Assembly (NCBI GenBank): GCA_015061775.1
Contig: SUVY01000027.1
Coordinates: 1 to 32,909 of the forward strand
Direction: 5' to 3'
DNA: 32,909 nt
Source of the DNA: Lentisphaerota bacterium
GTDB taxonomy: Bacteria; Verrucomicrobiota; Lentisphaeria; Victivallales; Victivallaceae
In this document: positions 15,533-24,514 of the stretch, one piece after another
Position numbering within the stretch: position 1 is the first letter of the stretch
Layout of the letters: each line of letters opens with the position of its first letter
Notes under the pieces: model-generated
Told to the model about the DNA's origin: nothing
The model's database searches: none
The model's input: the letters and a program-made list of their open reading frames with translations, nothing else
Position numbers and translations under genes: made by a program

Positions 15533-17839
15533 ATGACTGACAGCAGGTTCAATTTTCCTGGAGATGCGACAGTCCCGGCGGGAAGTGCCGCCGGTGACAG
15601 CCAGCTCACCGAAGCGGAGCTGCGCGAACTGCTCGGAGACATTTCCGGAGAAAACTTCTCCGAATACCTCGACCGCAAACTGCTCGGTCTCGGAGGTATG
15701 GGAGCGGTGTATGCCGGAACCGAGCCCGGATTGAACCGTACAGTCGCAGTCAAGGTGCTGCGTCCCCAGTACCGTTACAGCGCAGAGCGCATCGAGGCGT
15801 TTATCCGCGAAGCGCGCCTGACTGCAAAGATCGACCATCCCAATATAATTCCGGTGCACCGTTTCGGAGTGTTTGACGATGCCGGAGTTTATTTCACCAT
15901 GCGCCGTATTGCAGGGCACACCCTCAATACCATAATATCCCATATACGCGACGATCACGAAGATTACCGCAGACGCTATTCTCTGCGCCGCCTGATCGGA
16001 ATTTTCCTCTCAGCGTGCAACGCCGTCGCTTTCGCTCACAGCCGCGGAGTCATGCACGGAGATCTCAAACCCGGCAATATCATGGTCGGCAAATACGCCG
16101 AAGTGCTCGTTATGGACTGGGGACTTGCCTACGATACCTCCGGAGAGGGAGATGAAGCTTTGCGAAAAGCCCTCGTTCCGGAAAAAAAAGCAAAAGATGC
16201 CGGCGATATCGGAGGAACTCCGGCGTTCATGGCTCCCGAGCACGTCACCGGAGAGTTTTCAGTTCCCGACCGCAAGAGCGAAGTCTATGCGCTCGGAGCC
16301 ATTCTCTACTCCATCCTCACCTTGCAGAAGAGCCCCTTCGAGACCAGCTCCCGCCGGAATCTTGCCCGGCGCATCGTTTCCGGAAAACCCGTATTGCCCC
16401 GCCGTGCCGCTCCGAAGTTCTGGGATACTCCGCGCGAACTTGAGGCTATCTGTCTCAAAGCTATGGCGGTCAAACGCGAAGAGCGGTACAATGATGTCGA
16501 AGAGCTTATCCAGGATATAATGAACTATCTTGACGGTTATCCGGTCAAGGCATACAGTCCGCTGCTCATCTACCGTCTTCAGAAACGCATACTCCGCAAG
16601 CCTCTGATACCGGCACTGGTGTTCGTGCTTCTGCTGGTGAGCGCCTTTTTCTATGAGTGGAACATGATAGAGCTGCGGAGAGACCGTCAGATACGCTATG
16701 AGCTTGCTGTCAGTTCAGCAAATCAGGGAGTGAACCTCAGCCGCATTTTGCGCCGTTACTGCCGGACTTTGCGCAGCGAGCATATAGATACCGAGCGCCG
16801 GCGTTCGCTTGAGCAGCGTATTGCGGGAGTGATAATCCGCACGGCAAACGTCTATGATTCCGCGCTGGGAAATCTTGAGGAGCTTCCTCTTTCTGAAGTG
16901 ATGGTCGATGTCAAACTGATCATCTATGACCTCATCATGACCGGAAACGCCCTCAATACCCACAGCCTTGCCTGTGAAGCGTCCACGAACTTCAGATATT
17001 CCGGAAGCATACTCACCGCAGATTTTCTTTCCACTCTGGGCAGACACAAAGCACTCACCGACCTTATGGTCAAAAACAACCCCTATATGAGCAGTATGTA
17101 CGGCAAGCTTTCAGGCAGCAATGCAAGACTGCGTCTTCCGGAAAGTTTTGCTGCTTCCGGCTGGAAGCTCGATGTGCTCGACAGCAATTTCAAAGCGATT
17201 CCGGCTCCGTTTGTTGACGGCAGCGAGATATGTCTTGATGCGGGGAGATATATCCTCAGATTCAGCCATTTGAAATTTGGAGTTTTCCACACACCGCTGC
17301 AGCTCAATACCGGAAACATTTACGTTTGCGACTTGAGGTTTCCGGAAAAGCCCATTCCGGAAAATATGGCATATATTCCGGGGGCGGAAGATGAAAACTT
17401 TGTGCGCGGATTTTTCATCCGCCGCAAGGAGGTCACGATAGCTGAGTACATCGAGTTCTGGAAGAGCCTTCCTGAAAACGAGCGCAAGTCGCGGCAGGTG
17501 CGTTTTTTCTCGCACGAAAAAGACCGTTTTCTGCCGCTCTGGGATAATGGCGGCAGCGTGACAGCTCCCTATCGTCCGGACTCTCCGGTATTCGGAGTCT
17601 CTCTCGAACAGGCAGAGGAGTACTGCCAATGGCTTTCCGCAAAACTCCATAAAACAGTGCGTCTGCCTGAGACCGGAGAGTGGGAGCGGGCGGCATACAG
17701 TTTCGGCAGCAAAAATATTTCGGCATACGCCGTCGGAGACCTCAACCGCAGCATACGTGAGCTGCGGGCTTCCAAGTCATCGGGGCTCTACGGACGCAAT
17801 ACCGGATTCAGATACGTTATGGATATGGAACAGAAATGA
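15533..17839 (+). CDS. Transmembrane Ser/Thr protein kinase with a C-terminal formylglycine-generating-enzyme-like domain
   Basis: A 768-residue PknB-type kinase. The Gly loop is GLGGMGAVY (52-60), the ATP Lys is K74 (VAVK) and the helix C Glu is E93. The catalytic loop is HGDLKPGN (175-182, D177), the metal motif is DWG (195-197) and APE is 234-236, so the kinase looks active. One membrane helix (about 357-374) separates this cytoplasmic part from a region of about 230 residues. A terminal FGE-sulfatase-like domain (about 605-768) follows, with the family pattern FGVSLEQAEEYCQWLSA and RLPETGEWERAAY. The catalytic Cys pair of true formylglycine generators is absent, so it probably serves for binding. 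The gene sits three bases after the coiled-coil gene and overlaps the ABC-F gene by ATGA. It probably signals for the preceding envelope proteins. Confidence 0.88.
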   Translation: MTDSRFNFPGDATVPAGSAAGDSQLTEAELRELLGDISGENFSEYLDRKLLGLGGMGAVYAGTEPGLNRTVAVKVLRPQYRYSAERIEAFIREARLTAKIDHPNIIPVHRFGVFDDAGVYFTMRRIAGHTLNTIISHIRDDHEDYRRRYSLRRLIGIFLSACNAVAFAHSRGVMHGDLKPGNIMVGKYAEVLVMDWGLAYDTSGEGDEALRKALVPEKKAKDAGDIGGTPAFMAPEHVTGEFSVPDRKSEVYALGAILYSILTLQKSPFETSSRRNLARRIVSGKPVLPRRAAPKFWDTPRELEAICLKAMAVKREERYNDVEELIQDIMNYLDGYPVKAYSPLLIYRLQKRILRKPLIPALVFVLLLVSAFFYEWNMIELRRDRQIRYELAVSSANQGVNLSRILRRYCRTLRSEHIDTERRRSLEQRIAGVIIRTANVYDSALGNLEELPLSEVMVDVKLIIYDLIMTGNALNTHSLACEASTNFRYSGSILTADFLSTLGRHKALTDLMVKNNPYMSSMYGKLSGSNARLRLPESFAASGWKLDVLDSNFKAIPAPFVDGSEICLDAGRYILRFSHLKFGVFHTPLQLNTGNIYVCDLRFPEKPIPENMAYIPGAEDENFVRGFFIRRKEVTIAEYIEFWKSLPENERKSRQVRFFSHEKDRFLPLWDNGGSVTAPYRPDSPVFGVSLEQAEEYCQWLSAKLHKTVRLPETGEWERAAYSFGSKNISAYAVGDLNRSIRELRASKSSGLYGRNTGFRYVMDMEQK

Positions 17840-19809
17840 TCGATTTTCAGAATATTTCAAAACTTTACACAGGAGCATACATCCTCAAAGATGTTTCGTT
17901 CCGCATAAATTCGGGCGAGCGAGTCGGTATCGTCGGTCCGAACGGAGCAGGAAAAAGTACCATCTTCAATATCATTACAGGCGCAGTTGCTCCGGATGGC
18001 GGCAGCGTGGTCATTCCCAAAGATCACCGCGTCGGCATCATGGCGCAGAATATCAGAAACAGCGACCTCGACCGCAAACTGGTGGAGTTTACTTCAGACG
18101 CCATACCCGAACTCAAAGAGTTCATGCGCGAACTTCACGATATCGAGAGCCGCATGGAGAGTGCCGGAGCTGAAGAGCGCACCTCCCTTCTGCGCCGCCA
18201 CGGAGAGCTGCAGACCAAAGTCGAGCACCTCGGAGCCTACCGCCTCGATCAGGAGGCTAAAGAGGCATTGACCAATCTCGGATTTGCTCCAGAGTCTTTC
18301 GATAAGCCGCTCTCACAGTTTTCCGGAGGCTGGCAGATGCGCGCTGCTCTTGCGCGGGTATTGATATCCAATCCGGATATCCTGCTGCTCGACGAACCGT
18401 CAAACTATCTTGACGTTCCTGCCGTCGAGTGGCTCTGCCGTTTCCTCGGAGGCTTTGCCGGAACGCTTGTACTCATCTCCCACGACCGTTTCCTTCTGCG
18501 CAAACTCGCCTCCGTCACCCTCGAGGTGAACAACGGAGAAGTCACCCGCTACGCCGGAAACTACGACTACTACCGCCGCGAACGCGAGAATCGTCTCAAA
18601 ATGCTCGAAGCCGCCTACCGCAACACTGAGCGCAAGAAGGAGCAAATGGAGCGGGTCATCGACCGTTTCCGCGCCAAGAGCACCAAGGCGGCGCAGGCAA
18701 AGAGTATGCAAAAGAAGCTCGACCGCATCGAGGATGTGACGCTTCCGGATGCGCTCAATTACTCAGGAGCCATCCGTTTTCCTGCGCCTCCTGACTGCGG
18801 AGTAGAGGCTTGCAGGTTTGAAGATGTCGCATTCGGATACTCTCCGGACAAGACCCTCTGGAGCGGAGTCTCTTTTGAGATCGCCGCCAAAGAGAAGGTC
18901 GCCTTCATCGGTTACAACGGTATGGGAAAAACCACTTTGCTCAAGCTCATGGTGGGCAAACTTGCTCCGACTTCCGGACAGGTGGTGCTCGGACACCACA
19001 TCGTTGTCGGATATCAGGCCCAGGAGTTCGGCGACGTGCTGGCTCCGGAAATGAGCGTATATGACGCCGTAAAGAGTGCGCTTCCAGCCGGAGCATCCAC
19101 CGCCAATCTGATGAACGTGCTGGGCTCTTTCGGATTTTCCGGAGATGACCGCGACAAGCCGTGCAAAGTTCTTTCCGGAGGTGAAAAGATACGTTTGCAG
19201 TTTGCCCGTATCTTCGTCAATCCTCCGAACCTTCTTGTTCTCGATGAGCCGACCACCCACCTCGACGTGGCGGCGCGCGAGCTGCTCCAGCAGGCGTTGT
19301 GCAGTTTCCATGGAACGGTTTGCATCGTAAGTCACGATATCGAGTTTGTCCGCAACGTGGCGCAGACCATCATCTGCATCGAGCCGCACAGGATCAAAAA
19401 ATACTTCGGCAACTACGACTACTATCTGGAAAAATCCCGCGAACTTCAGACCGATACCGTTACTCCCGGACGGGTGAGTGCCGGAAATCAATCCGACAAC
19501 TCCATGAGTGCCAAAGACCGCCGCCGTGCCCGGGCTCAGGCGCGCAGCGCAGTATCAGGAAAGCTGCGCGAAGCCAAACAGCTTCTGGAAAAACTTGAAA
19601 AGACCCTCGACACTCTTGCCGATCAGAGAAAAGTCCTGCTCGCCAAGATGTCCAGCGGCATGAAAGTGGATTTTGAAGCTCTCAACAAGGAGCTTGCCGT
19701 TGTGGAAAAAAATATCTCCGAAGCGGAGACATCATGGGAAGAGTGTGCCGTCGAACTTGAGGCACTTAAAATAGAAAATGACCGTATAAACAGTGAGGTT
19801 GGAAGATGA
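17836..19809 (+). CDS. ABC-F family ATPase
   Basis: A soluble protein of 657 residues with two ABC ATPase domains and no membrane segment, as in ribosome-associated ABC-F proteins. Domain 1 has Walker A GPNGAGKST, signature FSGGWQMR and Walker B LLLDEPSNYLD. Domain 2 has GYNGMGKTT, LSGGEKIRLQ and LVLDEPTTHLD. The linker between them (about residues 240-300) is the charged helical hairpin that reaches into the ribosomal E/P site. The C-terminal 110 residues form a second coiled coil, as in Uup/YdiF-type members. Likely roles are rescue of stalled ribosomes or other translation quality control. It overlaps both neighbours by ATGA, so it is translated with the kinase. Subfamily assignment would need a phylogeny. 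Confidence 0.92.
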   Translation: MIDFQNISKLYTGAYILKDVSFRINSGERVGIVGPNGAGKSTIFNIITGAVAPDGGSVVIPKDHRVGIMAQNIRNSDLDRKLVEFTSDAIPELKEFMRELHDIESRMESAGAEERTSLLRRHGELQTKVEHLGAYRLDQEAKEALTNLGFAPESFDKPLSQFSGGWQMRAALARVLISNPDILLLDEPSNYLDVPAVEWLCRFLGGFAGTLVLISHDRFLLRKLASVTLEVNNGEVTRYAGNYDYYRRERENRLKMLEAAYRNTERKKEQMERVIDRFRAKSTKAAQAKSMQKKLDRIEDVTLPDALNYSGAIRFPAPPDCGVEACRFEDVAFGYSPDKTLWSGVSFEIAAKEKVAFIGYNGMGKTTLLKLMVGKLAPTSGQVVLGHHIVVGYQAQEFGDVLAPEMSVYDAVKSALPAGASTANLMNVLGSFGFSGDDRDKPCKVLSGGEKIRLQFARIFVNPPNLLVLDEPTTHLDVAARELLQQALCSFHGTVCIVSHDIEFVRNVAQTIICIEPHRIKKYFGNYDYYLEKSRELQTDTVTPGRVSAGNQSDNSMSAKDRRRARAQARSAVSGKLREAKQLLEKLEKTLDTLADQRKVLLAKMSSGMKVDFEALNKELAVVEKNISEAETSWEECAVELEALKIENDRINSEVGR

Positions 19810-20597
19810 AAAAAAATATTTTTGTTCTGCTTATGCTTATATTTTCAGCAGCTGTGTTTGCTGAAGACGGAGTGAAAATTCCGGAAAAATCCAAGTTCAA
19901 ACTCGTGCTGCTCATCGGGCAATCCAATATGGCAGGACGCGGCTTTGTGGAAGCATCCGACAAAGTTCCCCATCCGCGGGTAGTCATGCTCGACAAAGGC
20001 GGCAAATGGGTTCCTGCGGTCGATCCTGTGCACTACGACAAACGCGCTGCCGGTGTCGGTCTTGGAAGAACGTTTGCCAATCTTCTTGCTGCTGATGATC
20101 CGGACTGTGTCGTCGGACTGATCCCCGCCGCCTGCGGAGGCTCAAGTCTCACTCACTGGAAAAAAGGAGTCTATTTCAAGCCGACCAAAAGCCATCCCTA
20201 CGATGACGCAGTAAAACGCGCCAAACTTGCCATGCAGCAGGGAACTCTTACTGCGATACTCTTCCATCAGGGAGAAGCGGACGGCAAACGGGCAAAAATC
20301 TACAAGACCATGCTGACAGATTTGATCAATGGTTTGCGTTCTGAGCTTGACGCCAAAGATGTTCCTTTCATCATCGGTCAGCTCTCGACCGTCAAACCCA
20401 TGAGTAAAGCCAAGAGGTCCATCGATGCCAGCCACCGCGCCTGCGCCGCAGAGCTGCAGCCGGCAGGATTTGTTCCGAGCAGCGGTCTTACTTTAAATCC
20501 GGATAATGTGCACTTTGACCGCAAGAGCCTCATCGAATTCGGAAAACGCTACTACAAGGTCTATAAAGAGATCGTATCCAAAGGAGCAGTCAAATGA
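19806..20597 (+). CDS. Secreted SGNH-type carbohydrate esterase (sialate O-acetylesterase/CE6-like)
   Basis: A 263-residue protein with a signal peptide (about 1-19, ending FAE). The fold is SGNH/SASA: the nucleophile Ser40 lies in LIGQSNMAGRG, the block with HQGEAD gives the oxyanion/support residues, and the C-terminal D233-x-x-H236 (NPDNVHFD) completes the triad. Family members remove acetyl groups from xylan or sialic acids in the periplasm or outside. The specificity cannot be read here. It overlaps the ABC-F gene by ATGA and gpsA by ATGA, although the products look functionally unrelated. Confidence 0.85.
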   Translation: MKKNIFVLLMLIFSAAVFAEDGVKIPEKSKFKLVLLIGQSNMAGRGFVEASDKVPHPRVVMLDKGGKWVPAVDPVHYDKRAAGVGLGRTFANLLAADDPDCVVGLIPAACGGSSLTHWKKGVYFKPTKSHPYDDAVKRAKLAMQQGTLTAILFHQGEADGKRAKIYKTMLTDLINGLRSELDAKDVPFIIGQLSTVKPMSKAKRSIDASHRACAAELQPAGFVPSSGLTLNPDNVHFDRKSLIEFGKRYYKVYKEIVSKGAVK

Positions 20598-21586
20598 AGA
20601 TATCTGTTTTCGGCGACGGAGCGTGGGGAACTGCCCTTGCCATGAATCTGATTTCAAACGGACACAAGGTGACGGTCTGGGGAGCTTTTCCGGATTACCT
20701 TGAGGAGATGAAAGCAAGAAGAGAGAACTTCCGTTTTCTTCCCGGAGTGACGCTTCCGGAGGAGCTTGAGTTTGAGAGCGACGCTGAAAAAGCCGTCCGC
20801 ACCTGTGATATAATACTGCTTGCCACTCCGACCCAGTTTCTGCGCGGAGTGCTCAAAAAAATGAACGGTTCAGTTGCTCCGGGCAGGCTGGTGATAAATG
20901 TCGCCAAGGGCATCGAAAAGGATACCTTCTTATTGATAAGCCAGATCGTCAAGGAGGAGCTCGGATTTGTCACCTTCGTCGATCTCTCAGGTCCCAGCCA
21001 CGCCGAAGAGGTCGCCCGCAAAGTTCCGACCGCGGTGGTGGCGGCTTCAAATTGCCTCGAGGCTGCGGAAACGGTGCAGCAGATTTTTATGAATGAGAAC
21101 TTCAGAGTCTATACTTCGACCGACGTCATCAGCGTCGAACTCGGAGGAGCATTGAAAAACGTTATGGCGATCGCCGCCGGTATCATCGACGGCATGGAGC
21201 TCGGAGACAATCCCAAAGCCGCCTTCATGACCCGCGCCATCTATGAGATGGGCAAGCTCGGAGAGCTTCTCGGAGGCAGTCAAGCCACCTTCTCCGGCTT
21301 GAGCGGCATCGGTGACCTCATCGTCACTTGCACCAGCGGACACAGCCGCAACCGTCACGTCGGCGAAGAGCTGGGCAGAGGCAAAAAGCTCAAAGAGGTC
21401 CTCGACAGTATGGGAATGGTGGTCGCCGAAGGAGTTCCGACTGCGCTCGGAGCTTATACGCTTGCCAGAAGAGTCAATGCCACGACTCCGCTCATCGACA
21501 GCATATATGAGATACTCTACCATGATTTGTCAGCCAAAACAGCTCTGCGTGAGCTTATGACCCGTTCAGCAAAAGCAGAGAATTGA
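20594..21586 (+). CDS. gpsA: Glycerol-3-phosphate dehydrogenase [NAD(P)+]
   Basis: A 330-residue cytoplasmic enzyme that reduces dihydroxyacetone phosphate to sn-glycerol 3-phosphate for phospholipid synthesis. The N-terminal cofactor motif is GDGAWGTALA (G7-x-G9-x-x-G12). The family segments NVAKGIE, LSGPSHAEEVA, the catalytic Lys in ELGGALKNVMAIAAGI, and GLSGIGDLIVTCTSGHSRNR are all present. Length is typical. It overlaps the esterase gene by ATGA. The downstream regulator gene starts at or immediately after its stop. Confidence 0.97.
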   Translation: MKISVFGDGAWGTALAMNLISNGHKVTVWGAFPDYLEEMKARRENFRFLPGVTLPEELEFESDAEKAVRTCDIILLATPTQFLRGVLKKMNGSVAPGRLVINVAKGIEKDTFLLISQIVKEELGFVTFVDLSGPSHAEEVARKVPTAVVAASNCLEAAETVQQIFMNENFRVYTSTDVISVELGGALKNVMAIAAGIIDGMELGDNPKAAFMTRAIYEMGKLGELLGGSQATFSGLSGIGDLIVTCTSGHSRNRHVGEELGRGKKLKEVLDSMGMVVAEGVPTALGAYTLARRVNATTPLIDSIYEILYHDLSAKTALRELMTRSAKAEN

Positions 21587-21588
21587 CC

Positions 21589-22560
21589 ATGACCCAGTCT
21601 GAAATAGCAAAAAAACTCAATCTTACGCAGGCGGCAGTGTCGATGGCATTGAACCGCCATCCGGCGATATCCGAGGCAACCCGCAACCGGGTGCTCGAGC
21701 TTGCCGGCAAATGCGGCTACCGCCCGAATATCGCTGGTCAGATGCTGCGGCGTAAGCGCACCAACATCATAGGAGTCATCCTGCCGATGTTGACCAACAG
21801 TTACTTTGCCGAGCTTTTTCTGCTGCTTCAGGATCATCTCGAAAAGGCGGGATTCGTTCTGCACCTCTCTCAGGTTCGCAGCACAGAGGAGTTCATGAGT
21901 GCGCTGGACAGTTTGCGCAGGATAAATATCGGGGGATTGATAACGCTTGCAGAGAACACAGATATACTTATGGAGCTCAAAGAGTCCGGACTTCCGATGG
22001 CACTCTATGGAGCGGGCCACGATCTTCCGGGGATATGTCAGGTCTCTCCCGACCATTATGCGGCAGGATTTGAGATGACCGAGTACCTGATATCCCGCAA
22101 CTGCCGCCGCATACTTTTTGCCGGCAGACGCTTCGAGCAGGAGGCGCGCTGTGCCGGATTTCTCGCCGCCTGTTCCAAACATGGTATCACTCCGGAAGGA
22201 ATCATCTCGCTTGACCCATGCGAACCGGCAACTCCCGAAGCCGGATGGAGTATCATGAACAAGTTTCTCGACTCAGGAAACACGTGCGATGCCGTCTTTG
22301 CCCACAACGACGAACTTGCGCTCGGAGTCATCCGGGCGGCAAGGGAGCACGGTATCCGTGTTCCGGAAGATATGCTCGTAAGCGGTTTTGATAACATCAC
22401 ACTCTCAGAGTATCTCTCTCCGCCGCTCACCACGGTCGAGCAGCCCAAGGAGCAGATCGCCAAAGCACTTGCAGAGGAGCTCATCAAAAGTATTGCAGAT
22501 AATTCATACGCTGGCAAAGTGAACATAGCCTGTCGTATCGTAAAAAGAGTATCGGCTTAA
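21589..22560 (+). CDS. LacI-family transcriptional regulator
   Basis: A 323-residue sugar-responsive repressor. The N-terminal helix-turn-helix is SEIAKKLNLTQAAVSMALNR, followed by the hinge helix (about residues 45-58, PNIAGQMLRR). The rest is the periplasmic-binding-protein-like sensor domain, with NIIGVILPMLTNSYFAEL and VSGFDNITLSEYLSPPLTTVEQP typical of the family. I chose ATG 21589; an in-frame TTG at 21583 overlaps the gpsA stop and would add two residues. It lies directly before the propeller/isomerase/kinase genes, which are its likely targets. No clear 14-base LacI operator could be found. Confidence 0.9.
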   Translation: MTQSEIAKKLNLTQAAVSMALNRHPAISEATRNRVLELAGKCGYRPNIAGQMLRRKRTNIIGVILPMLTNSYFAELFLLLQDHLEKAGFVLHLSQVRSTEEFMSALDSLRRINIGGLITLAENTDILMELKESGLPMALYGAGHDLPGICQVSPDHYAAGFEMTEYLISRNCRRILFAGRRFEQEARCAGFLAACSKHGITPEGIISLDPCEPATPEAGWSIMNKFLDSGNTCDAVFAHNDELALGVIRAAREHGIRVPEDMLVSGFDNITLSEYLSPPLTTVEQPKEQIAKALAEELIKSIADNSYAGKVNIACRIVKRVSA

Positions 22561-22575
22561 AAAGGAGAATAAACT

Positions 22576-23775
22576 ATGGCAATAAGTGACAAATTCAACT
22601 GGGTGCAACTCTCTCCGCAGGAGGAGGGATTTGAGTACTATTTCGGTTATTACGACCGTTGCGCGTGGGATATGCAGGATGAACTGCATCTTGCTCTGCG
22701 CGTCAAAAGGATGCTGCGTATCCCCGAGCGCGGAGAGACTGCCGACATTGGTACACTCGACCGCAAGGGCAACTTTACCAAGCTGGTGACCACCCGTGCA
22801 TGGTGCCACCAGCAGGGGGCCATGCAGCTCTTTCTTCCGAAAGCTCCGGGCAGCTTTGTTTACAACGACTTTGATGTGGAGCAGAACAAGATGGTTGCCC
22901 GCATCTATACCATCGGCAAGGGCATCACAGGAGGATACAGCCGTCCGCTTTACACCATATCTCCGGACGGAAGATACGGAGCATCCCTTGATTTTTCCCG
23001 TATTCCCCGCCGCGGATACAGTTATGCCGATGCAGTCCTGAGCACCGACCGCTTTCCGCAGGATCTCGATGCCGACGGTCTCTGGCTGGTCGATCTTGCC
23101 ACCGGAGAGGATAAACTCATCGTCACCTACCGCACTATGCTCGAGCGTCACCCCTACGCATTCAGCTGCAAGGGACAGCATATCTGGATGAATCATATCA
23201 TCTTCAACGCCACGAGCGACCGTGTGCTGTGGCTCTTCCGCCAATGCGAAAACACCAACGGTGATGTGGGCTGCTGGTGGAAGACTTTTATGTACACCAG
23301 CGATCTTACCGGAAAAGATGCCGCCTGCATCCTTCCTGAGCCCTACTGGACCGGAATGATCTCCCACCAGATCTGGGGCCGCACCCGCAACGAGATACTG
23401 GTCGATGCCAAGTGGAACAGCAAGACCCACAGCGCGGTGGTGCTTGAGGACAATGTCAATCCGTTTATTTCCAAGGAGATATCTCCGAGCCACGGCGGAA
23501 TGTCCCACATGGTGTTTTCTCCGGACGGCAAGACCATCGCAGCCGACGGTTATCCCATTGACGGCCACCAGGTGCTGTGCCTGATCGATGTCGCCACAGG
23601 AAAAGTTACCGAGATAGGTAAATTCCGTCACCAGCTCCCAGCCGGAACCACCGTCGATGTCCGTTGTGATATCCACCCGCGCTGGAGCCATGACGGCAAG
23701 ACGCTGACCGTTGACTCGATCGACTCCGGAAAGCGTGCGATATATATGCTTGATGTAACAGAACTTGTGAAATAA
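22576..23775 (+). CDS. Uncharacterised beta-propeller protein, TolB/oligogalacturonate-lyase-like
   Basis: A 399-residue protein without signal peptide, so probably cytoplasmic. It shows repeated propeller motifs: ISPDGRYGASLDFSRI, FSPDGKTIAADGYP and IHPRWSHDGKTLTVDS. The FGYYDRCAWD opening, QQGAMQ block and MNHIIFNATSDRVLWLFR block belong to a family common in Planctomycetes, Verrucomicrobia and Lentisphaerae. That family has no firm function that I know. Oligogalacturonate lyase (PL22) is a propeller of similar length, but its metal-binding His/Gln cluster cannot be matched with confidence. A GGAG site precedes the ATG. Its place between a LacI regulator and sugar isomerase/kinase genes points to carbohydrate breakdown. 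Confidence 0.7.
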   Translation: MAISDKFNWVQLSPQEEGFEYYFGYYDRCAWDMQDELHLALRVKRMLRIPERGETADIGTLDRKGNFTKLVTTRAWCHQQGAMQLFLPKAPGSFVYNDFDVEQNKMVARIYTIGKGITGGYSRPLYTISPDGRYGASLDFSRIPRRGYSYADAVLSTDRFPQDLDADGLWLVDLATGEDKLIVTYRTMLERHPYAFSCKGQHIWMNHIIFNATSDRVLWLFRQCENTNGDVGCWWKTFMYTSDLTGKDAACILPEPYWTGMISHQIWGRTRNEILVDAKWNSKTHSAVVLEDNVNPFISKEISPSHGGMSHMVFSPDGKTIAADGYPIDGHQVLCLIDVATGKVTEIGKFRHQLPAGTTVDVRCDIHPRWSHDGKTLTVDSIDSGKRAIYMLDVTELVK

Positions 23776-23789
23776 AAGGAGCACTATTT

Positions 23790-24482
23790 ATGAAACGCAG
23801 TCTTATCAACCGTGTCATCCGCGAAGCTGAAGAGCTGATGGCTGAGCACTCATTTCTTCTGCCTCCGTTCGGAAAATATACCCTCGAAGACTGGCAGAAG
23901 TGCGACAGAGCCGCCTGTCAGGAAATTTTTGATCTTGGACTCGGCTGGGACGTCACCGGTTTCGGAAAAGAGGATTTCTTCCGCATCGGATTGCTGCTTT
24001 TCACTTTGAGAAACGGCAAGGCGGGCAGCTCAGTTTACTCCAAGCCCTATGCTGAAAAAATCATGGTCGTCCGCGAAGAGCAGGTGACTCTCTGCCACTT
24101 CCATTGGAACAAGCAGGAGGATATCATCAACCGCGGAGGCGGAAATCTGGTCATCGAACTCACCGCCTCCGACCCGGCAAACAATGCCCTCAAGGGCGGA
24201 AAATTCGAGATCACCGTCGATGGACAGAAGCGGATCATGGATTCCGGTGAGCGTCTCATCCTCACTCCGGGCGAGAGCGTGACACTTCTTCCCTGCCACG
24301 CCCACAGCTTCTGGGCTGAAAAGGGTTCGGGAACTGTCCTTGCCGGAGAGGTCTCCATGGTCAACGACGACTCGACCGACAACTGCTTTGTCCTCGAAAA
24401 AGAGGCTCTGCGCTACGACCCCGTCGAAGAGGATGAAAAACCGTACAGACTGCTCTGTGCTGAGTATGCCAAGTGGCTTTGA
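23790..24482 (+). CDS. D-lyxose isomerase-like cupin
   Basis: A 230-residue single-domain cupin close to the D-lyxose ketol-isomerase family. These enzymes interconvert D-lyxose/D-xylulose and D-mannose/D-fructose with a divalent metal. The family signatures LGWDVTGFG, LFTLRNG, KPYAEKIM and INRGGGNL are present. Metal ligands fit H103 and H105 (CHFHW), E110 (KQEDI) and a third His, H170 or H172 (CHAHSFW). Length matches. It is 14 bases after the propeller gene with an AAAGGAG site. Its product could be phosphorylated by the kinase encoded next. The physiological sugar may differ from lyxose. Confidence 0.88.
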   Translation: MKRSLINRVIREAEELMAEHSFLLPPFGKYTLEDWQKCDRAACQEIFDLGLGWDVTGFGKEDFFRIGLLLFTLRNGKAGSSVYSKPYAEKIMVVREEQVTLCHFHWNKQEDIINRGGGNLVIELTASDPANNALKGGKFEITVDGQKRIMDSGERLILTPGESVTLLPCHAHSFWAEKGSGTVLAGEVSMVNDDSTDNCFVLEKEALRYDPVEEDEKPYRLLCAEYAKWL

Positions 24483-24514
24483 GAAATAACCCCAGAACAA
24501 AAGAGATGATCAAT

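Noticed and set aside
22504-23784. 426-codon frame antisense to the propeller gene
   Set aside because: The sense strand has propeller motifs, a GGAG site and operon spacing. The antisense product resembles nothing known.
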